A DNA stretch of 64,000 nt from the NCBI GenBank assembly GCA_937915835.1, contig CALGHA010000011.1, positions 7,231-71,230 of the forward strand, read 5' to 3'. This document shows positions 42,839-50,039 of the stretch, in pieces (the stretch's first letter is position 1; every line of letters starts with the position of its first letter). Both the position numbers and the translations under genes were made by a program. This DNA is from an uncultured Fretibacterium sp. (GTDB lineage: Bacteria; Synergistota; Synergistia; Synergistales; Aminobacteriaceae). The notes under the pieces are model-generated. The model was not told where the DNA came from, made no database searches, and saw only the letters and a program-made list of their open reading frames with translations.

Positions 42839-44119
42839 ATGACGAGAAAAATTTTGTGCGTGATAATTTTACTGCTGACAGTTTCAGCCGCTCAAGCCAG
42901 AACTAATATTACCCTTGCTGAGTTAAACGGGACTGTCGGCGTTCAAATGGAGGAGTTCGTGAAGGAAGTAATTAGCTCGGCCAATTCCGACATGATAATT
43001 TTTCAGCTTGACACTCCGGGCGGACTTGTTGACGCAATGCGCGGGATTGTGCAGTCAATTTTGTCATCACCTGTTCCGGTTGCTGTTTGGGTTCCACCGG
43101 GAGGACGTGCGGCTTCGGCAGGAGCATTTATCGTACAGGCGGCTCATATTGCGGCAATGTCTCCTGGAACGAACATAGGCGCGGCACATCCTGTTGTTGC
43201 TTCTGGTGAGGACATAAAGCAGAGCGACATGGCTAAAAAAGTTATGAATGACTTGAAAGCTCAAATGCGTTCGGTTGTGCAATTAAGGGGACGAAATCAG
43301 GCAATAACTGAGAAAATGATTGAAGAAAGCATCTCACTTACGGCGACTGAAGCATTACGGGAAAAAGTTATTGATGTCGTTGCTGGCGATATAAACTCGT
43401 TGATTAAGGCAATCTCAGGAAGACGCGTAAAAGTCGGCTCACAGTTCGTGAACATAAAATTTGACGACGAAGTAAAAGTTTCACGCGCTCAAATGTCATT
43501 CAGCGAGAAAATTATTCAGTTCGTCTCTGACCCGCAAATTGCTTATCTCTTAATCTCCGGCGGCATAATGGCAATATTCTTCGAGATTATTACACCAGGC
43601 GGCTTTATCTTGGGAACTGTTGGCGGCGTAATGCTCGTGCTCGGTTCAATCGGATTGAAAATGCTTCCGTTCAACTGGGCCGGAATTGTCTTAATCATCG
43701 CGGGAATTATCGTTATGGCAATTGACCTAATCGCCGGAACAATGGGAGTATTAACTCTCGTCGGGCTTCCTGTGTTTTGCTTGGGAGGAATATTCTTGTT
43801 CAGAGCTCCGGGCGGTGAACTCTTGCAAATTTCATTGAGCGTGATTATCGGTATCGCTATAGCTCTGGGAATTTGCTTTGCTCTTGCTGCATGGCTCATT
43901 GTTAAAGGATTTCGCCGTAAAGTCTCAACCGGAACTCAGGGAATGATCGGCCTCGAAGTTGAAGCAATCTCTGACCTGAATAATTCTGAAATTGGCCAGG
44001 TTTTATGTCATGGCGAGATTTGGCGTGCTAAGTCCGAACGCGGAACGATAACGAAGGGAAATTTCGGGATTGTTAAGGCCATTGACGGAATGACTTTGAC
44101 GATTAGAGCGAAAGATTAA
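42839..44119 (+). CDS. NfeD-family membrane serine protease
   Basis: The long NfeD type: a signal peptide (RKILCVIILLLTVSAAQA), a ClpP/SppA-like protease domain at ~25-225 (QLDTPGGLVDAMRGIVQSIL, the Ser in PPGGRAASAGAFIVQAA, and the Lys region), four to five membrane segments from IAYLLISGGIMAIFFEIITP on, and the NfeD OB-fold at the end (GTQGMIGLEVEAISDLN, GEIWRAKSERG). Relatives cleave stomatin-type proteins. SPFH proteins hflK-hflC lie 1.4 kb downstream. ATG 42839 has AAGGAG upstream; the open frame to 42791 is not used. Length is 426 residues. Confidence 0.85.
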   Translation: MTRKILCVIILLLTVSAAQARTNITLAELNGTVGVQMEEFVKEVISSANSDMIIFQLDTPGGLVDAMRGIVQSILSSPVPVAVWVPPGGRAASAGAFIVQAAHIAAMSPGTNIGAAHPVVASGEDIKQSDMAKKVMNDLKAQMRSVVQLRGRNQAITEKMIEESISLTATEALREKVIDVVAGDINSLIKAISGRRVKVGSQFVNIKFDDEVKVSRAQMSFSEKIIQFVSDPQIAYLLISGGIMAIFFEIITPGGFILGTVGGVMLVLGSIGLKMLPFNWAGIVLIIAGIIVMAIDLIAGTMGVLTLVGLPVFCLGGIFLFRAPGGELLQISLSVIIGIAIALGICFALAAWLIVKGFRRKVSTGTQGMIGLEVEAISDLNNSEIGQVLCHGEIWRAKSERGTITKGNFGIVKAIDGMTLTIRAKD

Positions 44120-44142
44120 AGCAAGAATTAAGCATAATAAAA

Positions 44143-44169
44143 CGCAGTGCCTTTGTGTGGGACACTGCG
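44143..44169 (+). other. Hairpin after nfeD
   Basis: CGCAGTG (44143-44149) pairs with CACTGCG (44163-44169). There is no T-run after it, so it is not a standard terminator. It immediately precedes the tmRNA-like stretch. Confidence 0.4.
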
Positions 44170-44176
44170 CGATTAA

Positions 44177-44216
44177 GGGGGAAGGATACTGGTTTCGATG
44201 ACGCAAGACTCGCGCA
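44177..44216 (+). ncRNA. Fragment resembling the 5' end of tmRNA
   Basis: GGGGG (44177-44181) followed by GATACTGGTTTCGATGACGC matches the conserved tmRNA 5' layout (GGGG, then CTGGTTTCGAC). No tag reading frame, T-arm (GGTTCGA) or 3' half follows before the next gene at 44368, so at most it is a remnant. Confidence 0.25.
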
Positions 44217-44367
44217 AACAAAAACTCTCACAAGGAAAGAGTTACAGCCTGCGCCATTGAATGGCAAATGTTGTTATTAAAAATCATACGTGCAATATTT
44301 TATCTCAATTTCAGTAAAAATCCAACTTTTATTTACGCGTTTTTATCATGTGAAAATTATTGCGTGA

Positions 44368-45432
44368 TTAAAATTTTTCTGCTATATCCTTTGCGCTTGG
44401 AGGACAACCCTTAACGTTTCGTGAAGCTCCTGCACAGCACCGGCCAATTCCTAAAGCTCCGTCGGGAATTGCTTTATTCCGCCAGCCTTGACCGATGTAA
44501 ACTTGCTCATTCGTGCCCTTCTTGTTTGTGTAAAGCGCGCGCACTAAACTTGCATAACACGCCGAACACGCCGAATCCTCGTGAACGTTTCGGGTTAATT
44601 GCTTGACCAGGCCCGAATGTCTAGGATAACTTCCGGCATTCTCAGGCTCATTGAGATTGATTATGTCGGACGATGAAAAATTTGTGCTTCCTGCTCCGAA
44701 TTGTTCAGCAAGTTTTATATATTTCACGTCGGATAAATCCAAGCCCATTAAGCCCGCTCCGTAAGCGTCAATCATAACCGGATCCGTTCCGAGAAACATT
44801 CGGTTTGTGTGAATTGGATTGCCGCCCTCTTCGAAATTTAAATCTCCGCAAATGCTGTCTACAATGATTAACCCGACCGGAAGAGCAGCACCCAGAGCCG
44901 CAATAGGTTTCGTTAATCCGAGCGAATGAAACCGGCTTTTCTCCCTATCAGGTAAACAGCCTTTAAGATTTTTCAGCGCGCAAGTCATAACAGTCTGGCA
45001 ATGTCCCTTAAGAACAGGAAGATTTACGAGAAATCCAGCGTCCAGAGCCTTAACGCATATATCAATCGGTCCGATTTTCGTTGAGATTTTACGTGTTTTG
45101 TCGCGCTTGAGATCGTAAAATTCAACGTTATATTTCTTGCAAATTTCATCATAGCCCGCACGTTTCATCGCCGGAATTGTCTGTGAACCTACCCAGCTGC
45201 CCTCGATTATGCTTATGTCCTTAACGCCGCAATCCCGAAAATATTCGATACAGCCAGCAAGAACGCCCGCATGTGTCGTAGCTCCGTTCTCAGGACTTCC
45301 AGCAACAACAAGATTAGGCTTAAGCGCAACATTCGCTCCAGTCGGAACAAGTTTAATCGCGTCAGAAGTCTCAAGTAAATTCTTAGTCATTGCGTGTGAG
45401 TTATCGCCGAAAATGTTATAAATTTTGCTCAT
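44368..45432 (-). CDS. DUF362 protein with C-terminal cysteine cluster
   Basis: The 354-residue protein is of the DUF362 family: VALKPNLVVAGSPENGATTH at the start, VKDISIIEGSWVGSQTIPAM, FLVNLPVLKGHCQTVMTCAL, KNLKGCLPDREKSRFHSLGL and GTDPVMIDAYGAGLMGLDLS. The C-terminal part carries two Cys groups (DSACSACYASL and GRCCAGASRNVKGCPP), which could hold an iron-sulfur cluster. The function of the family is not established; some members are linked to iron-sulfur or corrinoid chemistry. The ATG at 45432 has AGGAGG upstream. It is divergent from hflK. Confidence 0.85.
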   Translation of the reverse strand: MSKIYNIFGDNSHAMTKNLLETSDAIKLVPTGANVALKPNLVVAGSPENGATTHAGVLAGCIEYFRDCGVKDISIIEGSWVGSQTIPAMKRAGYDEICKKYNVEFYDLKRDKTRKISTKIGPIDICVKALDAGFLVNLPVLKGHCQTVMTCALKNLKGCLPDREKSRFHSLGLTKPIAALGAALPVGLIIVDSICGDLNFEEGGNPIHTNRMFLGTDPVMIDAYGAGLMGLDLSDVKYIKLAEQFGAGSTNFSSSDIINLNEPENAGSYPRHSGLVKQLTRNVHEDSACSACYASLVRALYTNKKGTNEQVYIGQGWRNKAIPDGALGIGRCCAGASRNVKGCPPSAKDIAEKF

Positions 45433-45511
45433 TAATTTTACCCTCCTGAAAGTCTTATGCTCAATTATAATTTATCAACAAAAAAATTTTTCACTCAGGA
45501 GGTTTTATTAA

Positions 45512-46456
45512 ATGGGACAACAGAACTTCTCTTTTTCACCAGAAATTTTCTCGTCCAGGCAGAAACGATTTTTTATCCTGTTAATCCTCATTATTGCGTT
45601 TTGCGTCTTGACCGTTCTTGACGGCTTTTACACGGTCGGTGAACAGGAACAGGCAGTAATCACAATGTTCGGAAATATTTTACGGACTGACACGGCAGGA
45701 TTATATTTCAAGCTCCCGTATATTCAGCGAGTTCACATTGTTGATATGACAACTCACGGAACAGGAATAGGCTACGAGACCGATAAAACTTTCCGCAACG
45801 TCGTAAAAGAGGACGAGAGCGTCATGATTACGTCGGATTTCAACTTTGTGAATATTGACTTTTATCTCGAGTACAAAGTTTCGGATCCCGTCGCTTATCT
45901 CTATAACGCCGATAATCCTGAAGCAATCTTGAGAAATATGCTGTTAGCTTGTATTCGCGGAATTGTGTCGGATTATCCTGTTGATGAAGTTATTACGACC
46001 GGGAAAAATCAAATTCAAGTCTCAGTTCGTGAGAGATTGACGGAAATGCTCGAGAAAAGCAATATCGGCCTTCAGTGCGTAAACTTAACCGTTCAGGACG
46101 CAGAACCGCCGACCGAGAAAATTATTCAGGCCTTCAAGGAAGTCGAAACAGCAAGACAGGCCCGAGAGACGATGATTAACAGCGCGAGAAAATACCAGTC
46201 AGAACAAATCCCGGAAGCCGAAGCTAAAGCTGACCAGATTATCCAGAGAGCAGAAGCCGTGAAGTCTGCAAGAATAGCCGAAGCTAACGGTCAAGCGGCA
46301 CGTTTCAACAGCATGTACGAAGAGTATAAATCTTATCCGTTGATTACGAAACAGAGATTGTTTTACGAGGCTGTCGAGACAATTTTACCCGACGCAAAAG
46401 TCATAATCACGAACGGTACTCAATCACAGAATTTATTGCCATTGGATAAGTTTTAG
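45512..46456 (+). CDS. hflK: Membrane protease modulator, HflK-like SPFH protein
   Basis: The 314-residue protein has one N-terminal membrane segment (RFFILLILIIAFCVLTVLDG), then a SPFH/Band 7 domain (YTVGEQEQAVITMFGNILRT, GLYFKLPYIQRVHIVDM, YKVSDPVAYLYNADNPEAIL) and a coiled coil rich in Ala, Glu and Gln (EVETARQARETMINSARKYQ). It forms the HflK-HflC complex that surrounds FtsH. It lacks the Gly/Pro-rich N-terminal region of enterobacterial HflK. It starts at ATG 45512 with AGGAGG upstream and is 16 bases before hflC. Confidence 0.88.
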   Translation: MGQQNFSFSPEIFSSRQKRFFILLILIIAFCVLTVLDGFYTVGEQEQAVITMFGNILRTDTAGLYFKLPYIQRVHIVDMTTHGTGIGYETDKTFRNVVKEDESVMITSDFNFVNIDFYLEYKVSDPVAYLYNADNPEAILRNMLLACIRGIVSDYPVDEVITTGKNQIQVSVRERLTEMLEKSNIGLQCVNLTVQDAEPPTEKIIQAFKEVETARQARETMINSARKYQSEQIPEAEAKADQIIQRAEAVKSARIAEANGQAARFNSMYEEYKSYPLITKQRLFYEAVETILPDAKVIITNGTQSQNLLPLDKF

Positions 46457-46472
46457 GGGAGGTTGAGAAATC

Positions 46473-47348
46473 ATGAGAAATTTTGCAATAAAATCAACGT
46501 TAATTTTGGTGGGAATTATAATTTTATTGACGCTTCCATTTTCATTTTTCATCGTCGGTCCGAATGAATATGCCGCAGTCTTCAAATTCGGGAAAATCGT
46601 ATCAGTTACTGACACTCCGGGAATAAAATATAAAATTCCGTCGGTTCACACTGTACGTTACATCTCGAAAAAATTGCATTTATACGACATTCCGCGTTCA
46701 GGAGTAATTACGAAGGACAAGAAATCGATGATTGCTGATAATTACGTAACGTGGCGAGTTGTTGACCCCGTGAAATACATTCAGACTTTGAACGCCATCG
46801 AAGCCCGCGCACGTGAACGAATTGAAGCGGCCGTGTACAACGCGATTAAGAACGTAATATCTTCAATGACACAAGATGAAGTTATCGAGGCACGAGGAGG
46901 AAGATTATCAACGAAGATTGCGGAAGATTCCAACTCTGACATCGGGATTTACGGAATTGAGATTGTACAGACGGAGATTAAGGCGCTTGACCTTCCCAAC
47001 GACAACAAAGCCGCCGTTTACGAACGAATGATTAGCGAACGACAGAACATTGCGGCCTCGTATTCGGCTGAGGGGAATTCGGAGGCTCAGAAAATCCGTA
47101 ACAGGACTGACAGGGAAGCGGCCGTTAAGATTGCTTTAGCTGAACAGAGTGCGGATATTCTTGCGGCTGAAGGAGAAGTTGAGTACATGAAAATTCTTCA
47201 GACAGCCTACAACACTCCGGAAAAAGCCGAGTTCTATAATTTCCTGCGTTCACTCGATGCCCTGAAAAAGTCTCTAACGGGTAAGGGCGAAAAGATTATT
47301 ATGCTCGATAAAAATTCGGAGCTTGGAAAATTGCTTTATTGTGAGTAA
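46473..47348 (+). CDS. hflC: Membrane protease modulator, HflC-like SPFH protein
   Basis: The 291-residue protein has a membrane anchor (STLILVGIIILLTLPFSFFI), then the SPFH domain (VGPNEYAAVFKFGKIVSVTD, PGIKYKIPSVHTVRYISKKL, YVTWRVVDPVKYIQTLNA) and a coiled coil with ERMISERQNIAASYSAEGNS. It pairs with HflK in the preceding gene to regulate FtsH. GGGAGG lies 12 bases upstream of the ATG. No ftsH is in the window. Confidence 0.9.
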   Translation: MRNFAIKSTLILVGIIILLTLPFSFFIVGPNEYAAVFKFGKIVSVTDTPGIKYKIPSVHTVRYISKKLHLYDIPRSGVITKDKKSMIADNYVTWRVVDPVKYIQTLNAIEARARERIEAAVYNAIKNVISSMTQDEVIEARGGRLSTKIAEDSNSDIGIYGIEIVQTEIKALDLPNDNKAAVYERMISERQNIAASYSAEGNSEAQKIRNRTDREAAVKIALAEQSADILAAEGEVEYMKILQTAYNTPEKAEFYNFLRSLDALKKSLTGKGEKIIMLDKNSELGKLLYCE

Positions 47349-47390
47349 AATTTTTGCAAATATTAATTTTTTCAGGAGGTAATTTTATTC

Positions 47391-48134
47391 ATGAAGAAAT
47401 TTTTTGTTGCTATTCTTGTGCTGGCATTATTCGTGTCTAGTTCGTCGGCTTCAGTTATTGGAACTCTTAACAGGGCCAATCTTGATATTAACGAAACAGA
47501 AGCTGTGGAATTTCGTGCTTAGGACGCTTTCACAAAATCAATGTTAGGCTCGGTTATTGATGCTCGTCTTGATATTGACAACGCAACTATCAAGTTTTAC
47601 AACTCATTGATGACTATGCAGTTAGCTTTGAGCAAGGGGGAAATTGACGCTATTGCTATGGCTTTCGGCTTCCTTGAGGAGAACAAGGAACTTTGCGACA
47701 AGTTCAGCCGTGCAGTTGAGGACATGGAACGTGAAGGAGTAATCGGAATTTTAGGGCGAGACTACATCACGGGACCGGCCGCACAAAATCCTCCGGCTGT
47801 TGAGTTCGCAAAATTTGACGACGCTGAAACTCTCACTGTAGCTTTGACAGGTGATATGCCTCCATTTGATTACGTCGGAGCTGACGGAGAACCTGCGGGC
47901 TTCAACACGGCGATACTTGCAGAAATTGGCCGAAGACTTCACGTGAATATTAAGCCTCTGAACGTCGAGACAGGAGCAAGAGTAACAGCCTTAAAGTCCG
48001 GACGCGCTGATGTCGTATTCTGGGTCATGGTCTTCATGGGATATGACGCTAAACAGGAAGATATTCCCGAAGGCATAATCACGTCAACGCCATATTTCGG
48101 CTGGAATAAGTCTGTATTAATCGGCAGGAAATAA
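47391..48134 (+). pseudogene. Second permuted solute-binding protein, broken by TAG and a deletion
   Basis: ATG 47391, with CAGGAGG upstream, opens a signal peptide (KKFFVAILVLALFVSSSSA). After 43 codons the frame hits TAG at 47520-47522, then continues in the same frame to TAA at 48132-48134. As in the protein at 10789-11589, the halves are swapped: the second half first (KFYNSLMTMQLALSKGEIDA, then FLEENKELCDKFSRAVEDME), followed by the first half (LTVALTGDMPPFDYVGADGE, EIGRRLHVNIKPLNVETGAR, ALKSGRADVVFW). A stretch is missing between EIDAIA and MAFGFLEE. It lies between hflC and tRNA-Pro. Confidence 0.8.
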
Positions 48135-48148
48135 TTTTACGCAAAAAA

Positions 48149-48192
48149 CAAGAGCTGAAGGGAAAAAGTTTCATTCTCTTCGGCTCTATTAT
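48149..48192 (-). terminator. Terminator downstream of tRNA-Pro
   Basis: On the minus strand AGAGCCGAAG pairs with CTTCAGCTCT around a loop, followed by TGTTTTTT. Confidence 0.5.
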
Positions 48193-48202
48193 TCTCTCGT
48201 TA

Positions 48203-48280
48203 TGGTCGGGGCGAGAGGATTCGAACCTCCGGCCTCATGGACCCGAACCATGCGCGCTCGCCAGACTGCGCTACGCCCCG
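48203..48280 (-). tRNA. tRNA-Pro (anticodon CGG)
   Basis: Read on the minus strand from 48280: acceptor CGGGGCG, D-arm GCGC/GCGC, anticodon stem CATGG/CCATG with loop TTCGGGT (anticodon CGG), T-arm GGAGG-TTCGAAT-CCTCT, acceptor CGCCCCG, discriminator A and an encoded CCA. This is a typical tRNA-Pro decoding CCG. Confidence 0.97.
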
Positions 48281-48293
48281 TAAAACGCAAGCA

Positions 48294-48322
48294 ATTCTAT
48301 CACGCTCTAACTTTTGCGTCAA
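48294..48322 (-). promoter_or_regulatory. Promoter of tRNA-Pro
   Basis: On the minus strand TTGACG is followed after 17 bases by TAGAAT, which ends 13 bases before the mature 5' end of the tRNA. Confidence 0.7.
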
Positions 48323-48334
48323 ACGTTCAGTTTT

Positions 48335-48705
48335 TCATTCGGGCTTTCTAATCACACATTGCATACGACCGTTATAATAATCCGTGTAGCTTTCAAGGAT
48401 CGGTCCGGAATTTCTGCATAATTTTTCAATCTCGTTACGTGAATAAATTTTCACATCTCTCGCAATTCCTCTTAGTCTTGCAATAGGCCACCTGATAAAA
48501 TTTGTCATATTACACTTGCAAAAAATTTTTGCGGATTTGGATAATGATGAAAGCTGTGTGAACAAGTTATTACGTCAAAAGAATTTGAATCAAACGTCAG
48601 ATTTTCACAGTCTCCAAGCAAAAAACTTACGCCCTTGAGATCTCTGTTGACCATCCATGAATATAATTCATCGTAAAATTTTCGTAAATTATATAACACG
48701 CTCAA
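48335..48705 (-). pseudogene. Class I SAM-dependent methyltransferase remnant
   Basis: Two overlapping minus-strand frames together form the second half of a type 11 methyltransferase. The first (48505-48705) has FLLGDCENLTFDSNSFDVIT, CSHSFHHYPNPQKFFASV and then stops. The second (48335-48565) continues with the C-terminal part (YSRNEIEKLCRNSGPILESY, NGRMQCVIRKP). Between them the family normally has about 30 residues (L-K-P-G-G and following), which are missing. The N-terminal SAM-binding glycine loop is also absent. It is a decayed gene. Confidence 0.7.
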
Positions 48706-48706
48706 A
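48691..48706 (-). promoter_or_regulatory. Copy of the ATATAACACG motif upstream of the methyltransferase remnant
   Basis: On the minus strand GAGCGTGTTATATAAT includes TATAAT and matches the motif at 42802 and 10732. It is placed as if it were the -10 region of the former methyltransferase gene. Confidence 0.3.
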
Positions 48707-48710
48707 ACTC

Positions 48711-48748
48711 AAAAAAGAGCCGGAGAGAAAATTTCATATCTCCAGCCC
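48711..48748 (-). terminator. Intrinsic terminator of the DAACS symporter gene
   Basis: On the minus strand GCTGGAGA pairs with TCTCCGGC (one G-T pair), followed by TCTTTTTTGAG. Confidence 0.75.
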
Positions 48749-48761
48749 CTTAAATTTAGCT

Positions 48762-50000
48762 TTAAACTTTCAGCTCTTCACCCTCGCTCGCCGCGACTAC
48801 AGCACAGACCGCCGTATCACCCGTAACGTTAAGGCAAGTTCTAGCAGCGTCAAGAATTACGTCAATTCCAGCGACTAAAGCAATTCCCTCAATCGGAAGG
48901 CCGACACTCGTTAATACCATCGTGAGCATGATTAATCCTGCGCCAGGAACTCCAGCAGTCCCGATTGAAGCGAGCGTTGCTGTTACGACGATACCAATCT
49001 GCATTTGAAGCGTCAACGGAATATTGAACGCCTGAGCTACGAACAATGCGCAAACTCCCTGATATAAAGCTGTTCCGTCCATGTTGATAGTTGCTCCTAA
49101 TGGCAGGACGAACGAGCTTACACCTTCGGAAACGCCTAAATTCTCGCGGACGTTAGAGAGAGTTACAGGGAGAGTTCCTGAGCTTGAACGCGTAACAAAA
49201 GCCGTGATTGCCGCCTCCTGAATACCTTTGAAGTACCACATCGGAGAACGCTTGCAGAAAATCATTATCATTCCGGAGTAAACGAGAATTGCATGAATTA
49301 TACAGCCTACGAAGACCGCCGCAATAACTTTCACGAACGGAGCGAGAATTGCAATTCCGAAACGTGCCGCCGTTATGCTTATCAGCGAGAAAACACCGTA
49401 AGGAGCAAATCCCATCACGATATGAGTAACTGAATACATGACCTCAGCAACATTCTCGAAGAAGTCAGAAATTTTCTTGCCTTTTTCTCCGGCCATAATG
49501 CAAGCTACTCCGAAGAATAACGCGAAAATTATTATCTGGAGCATGTTAGCGTTGACCATTGAGGCAATCGGGTTGCTCGGGAAAATATCGAGAATTACAT
49601 CAAGGAAGGGTTTAGCCTCGCGAGCTGTCGCCTGTAAATCTCCGGGAATGTTCATTCCTGCTCCGGCCTGGAATAAATTTCCGAACGCAAGGCCAATCAC
49701 AATAGCTACAGCCGTCGTTATGAGATAAAGCGCGAGCGTCTTAATTCCAATTCTTCCGAGTTTGTGAATATCTCCGACTGATGCCGCACCAGCAACAAGA
49801 GACGCAAAAACTAACGGGACGATTAACATCATCAAGAGACGTAAAAATATCTTGCCGATTAAGTCAATGAAGGGCATAATGTAATTGCTCAGAGCCGGCG
49901 ACGAAGGAATTACCGGACCGATTGCGAAACCGAAAATTATTCCGAGAAAGAAACCGATTGAGATTTTCCAGAGGAGGGAGATGCGCTTTTTTTCTGCCAT
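48762..50000 (-). CDS. Dicarboxylate/amino acid:cation symporter (DAACS)
   Basis: The 412-residue DAACS carrier has eight membrane helices plus two re-entrant loops. The signatures are ITAFVTRSSSGTLPVTLSNV (serine-rich loop), LGATINMDGTALYQGVCALF (NMDGT), GTAGVPGAGLIMLTMVL and VDVILDAART-type DVILDAARTCLNVTGDTAVC. It imports glutamate, aspartate or C4-dicarboxylates with sodium or protons. The start is ATG 50000, with CAGGAG upstream; an in-frame GTG at 50012 overlaps that site. The exact substrate is not readable. Confidence 0.93.
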   Translation of the reverse strand: MAEKKRISLLWKISIGFFLGIIFGFAIGPVIPSSPALSNYIMPFIDLIGKIFLRLLMMLIVPLVFASLVAGAASVGDIHKLGRIGIKTLALYLITTAVAIVIGLAFGNLFQAGAGMNIPGDLQATAREAKPFLDVILDIFPSNPIASMVNANMLQIIIFALFFGVACIMAGEKGKKISDFFENVAEVMYSVTHIVMGFAPYGVFSLISITAARFGIAILAPFVKVIAAVFVGCIIHAILVYSGMIMIFCKRSPMWYFKGIQEAAITAFVTRSSSGTLPVTLSNVRENLGVSEGVSSFVLPLGATINMDGTALYQGVCALFVAQAFNIPLTLQMQIGIVVTATLASIGTAGVPGAGLIMLTMVLTSVGLPIEGIALVAGIDVILDAARTCLNVTGDTAVCAVVAASEGEELKV

Positions 50001-50039
50001 GATAAAAATCACTCCTGCTTTGTCAAAATTTTCACATAA

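Noticed and set aside
44177..44367. Complete tmRNA gene
   Set aside because: No tag frame, no GGTTCGA T-arm and no 3' acceptor strand are present; only the 5' part looks similar.
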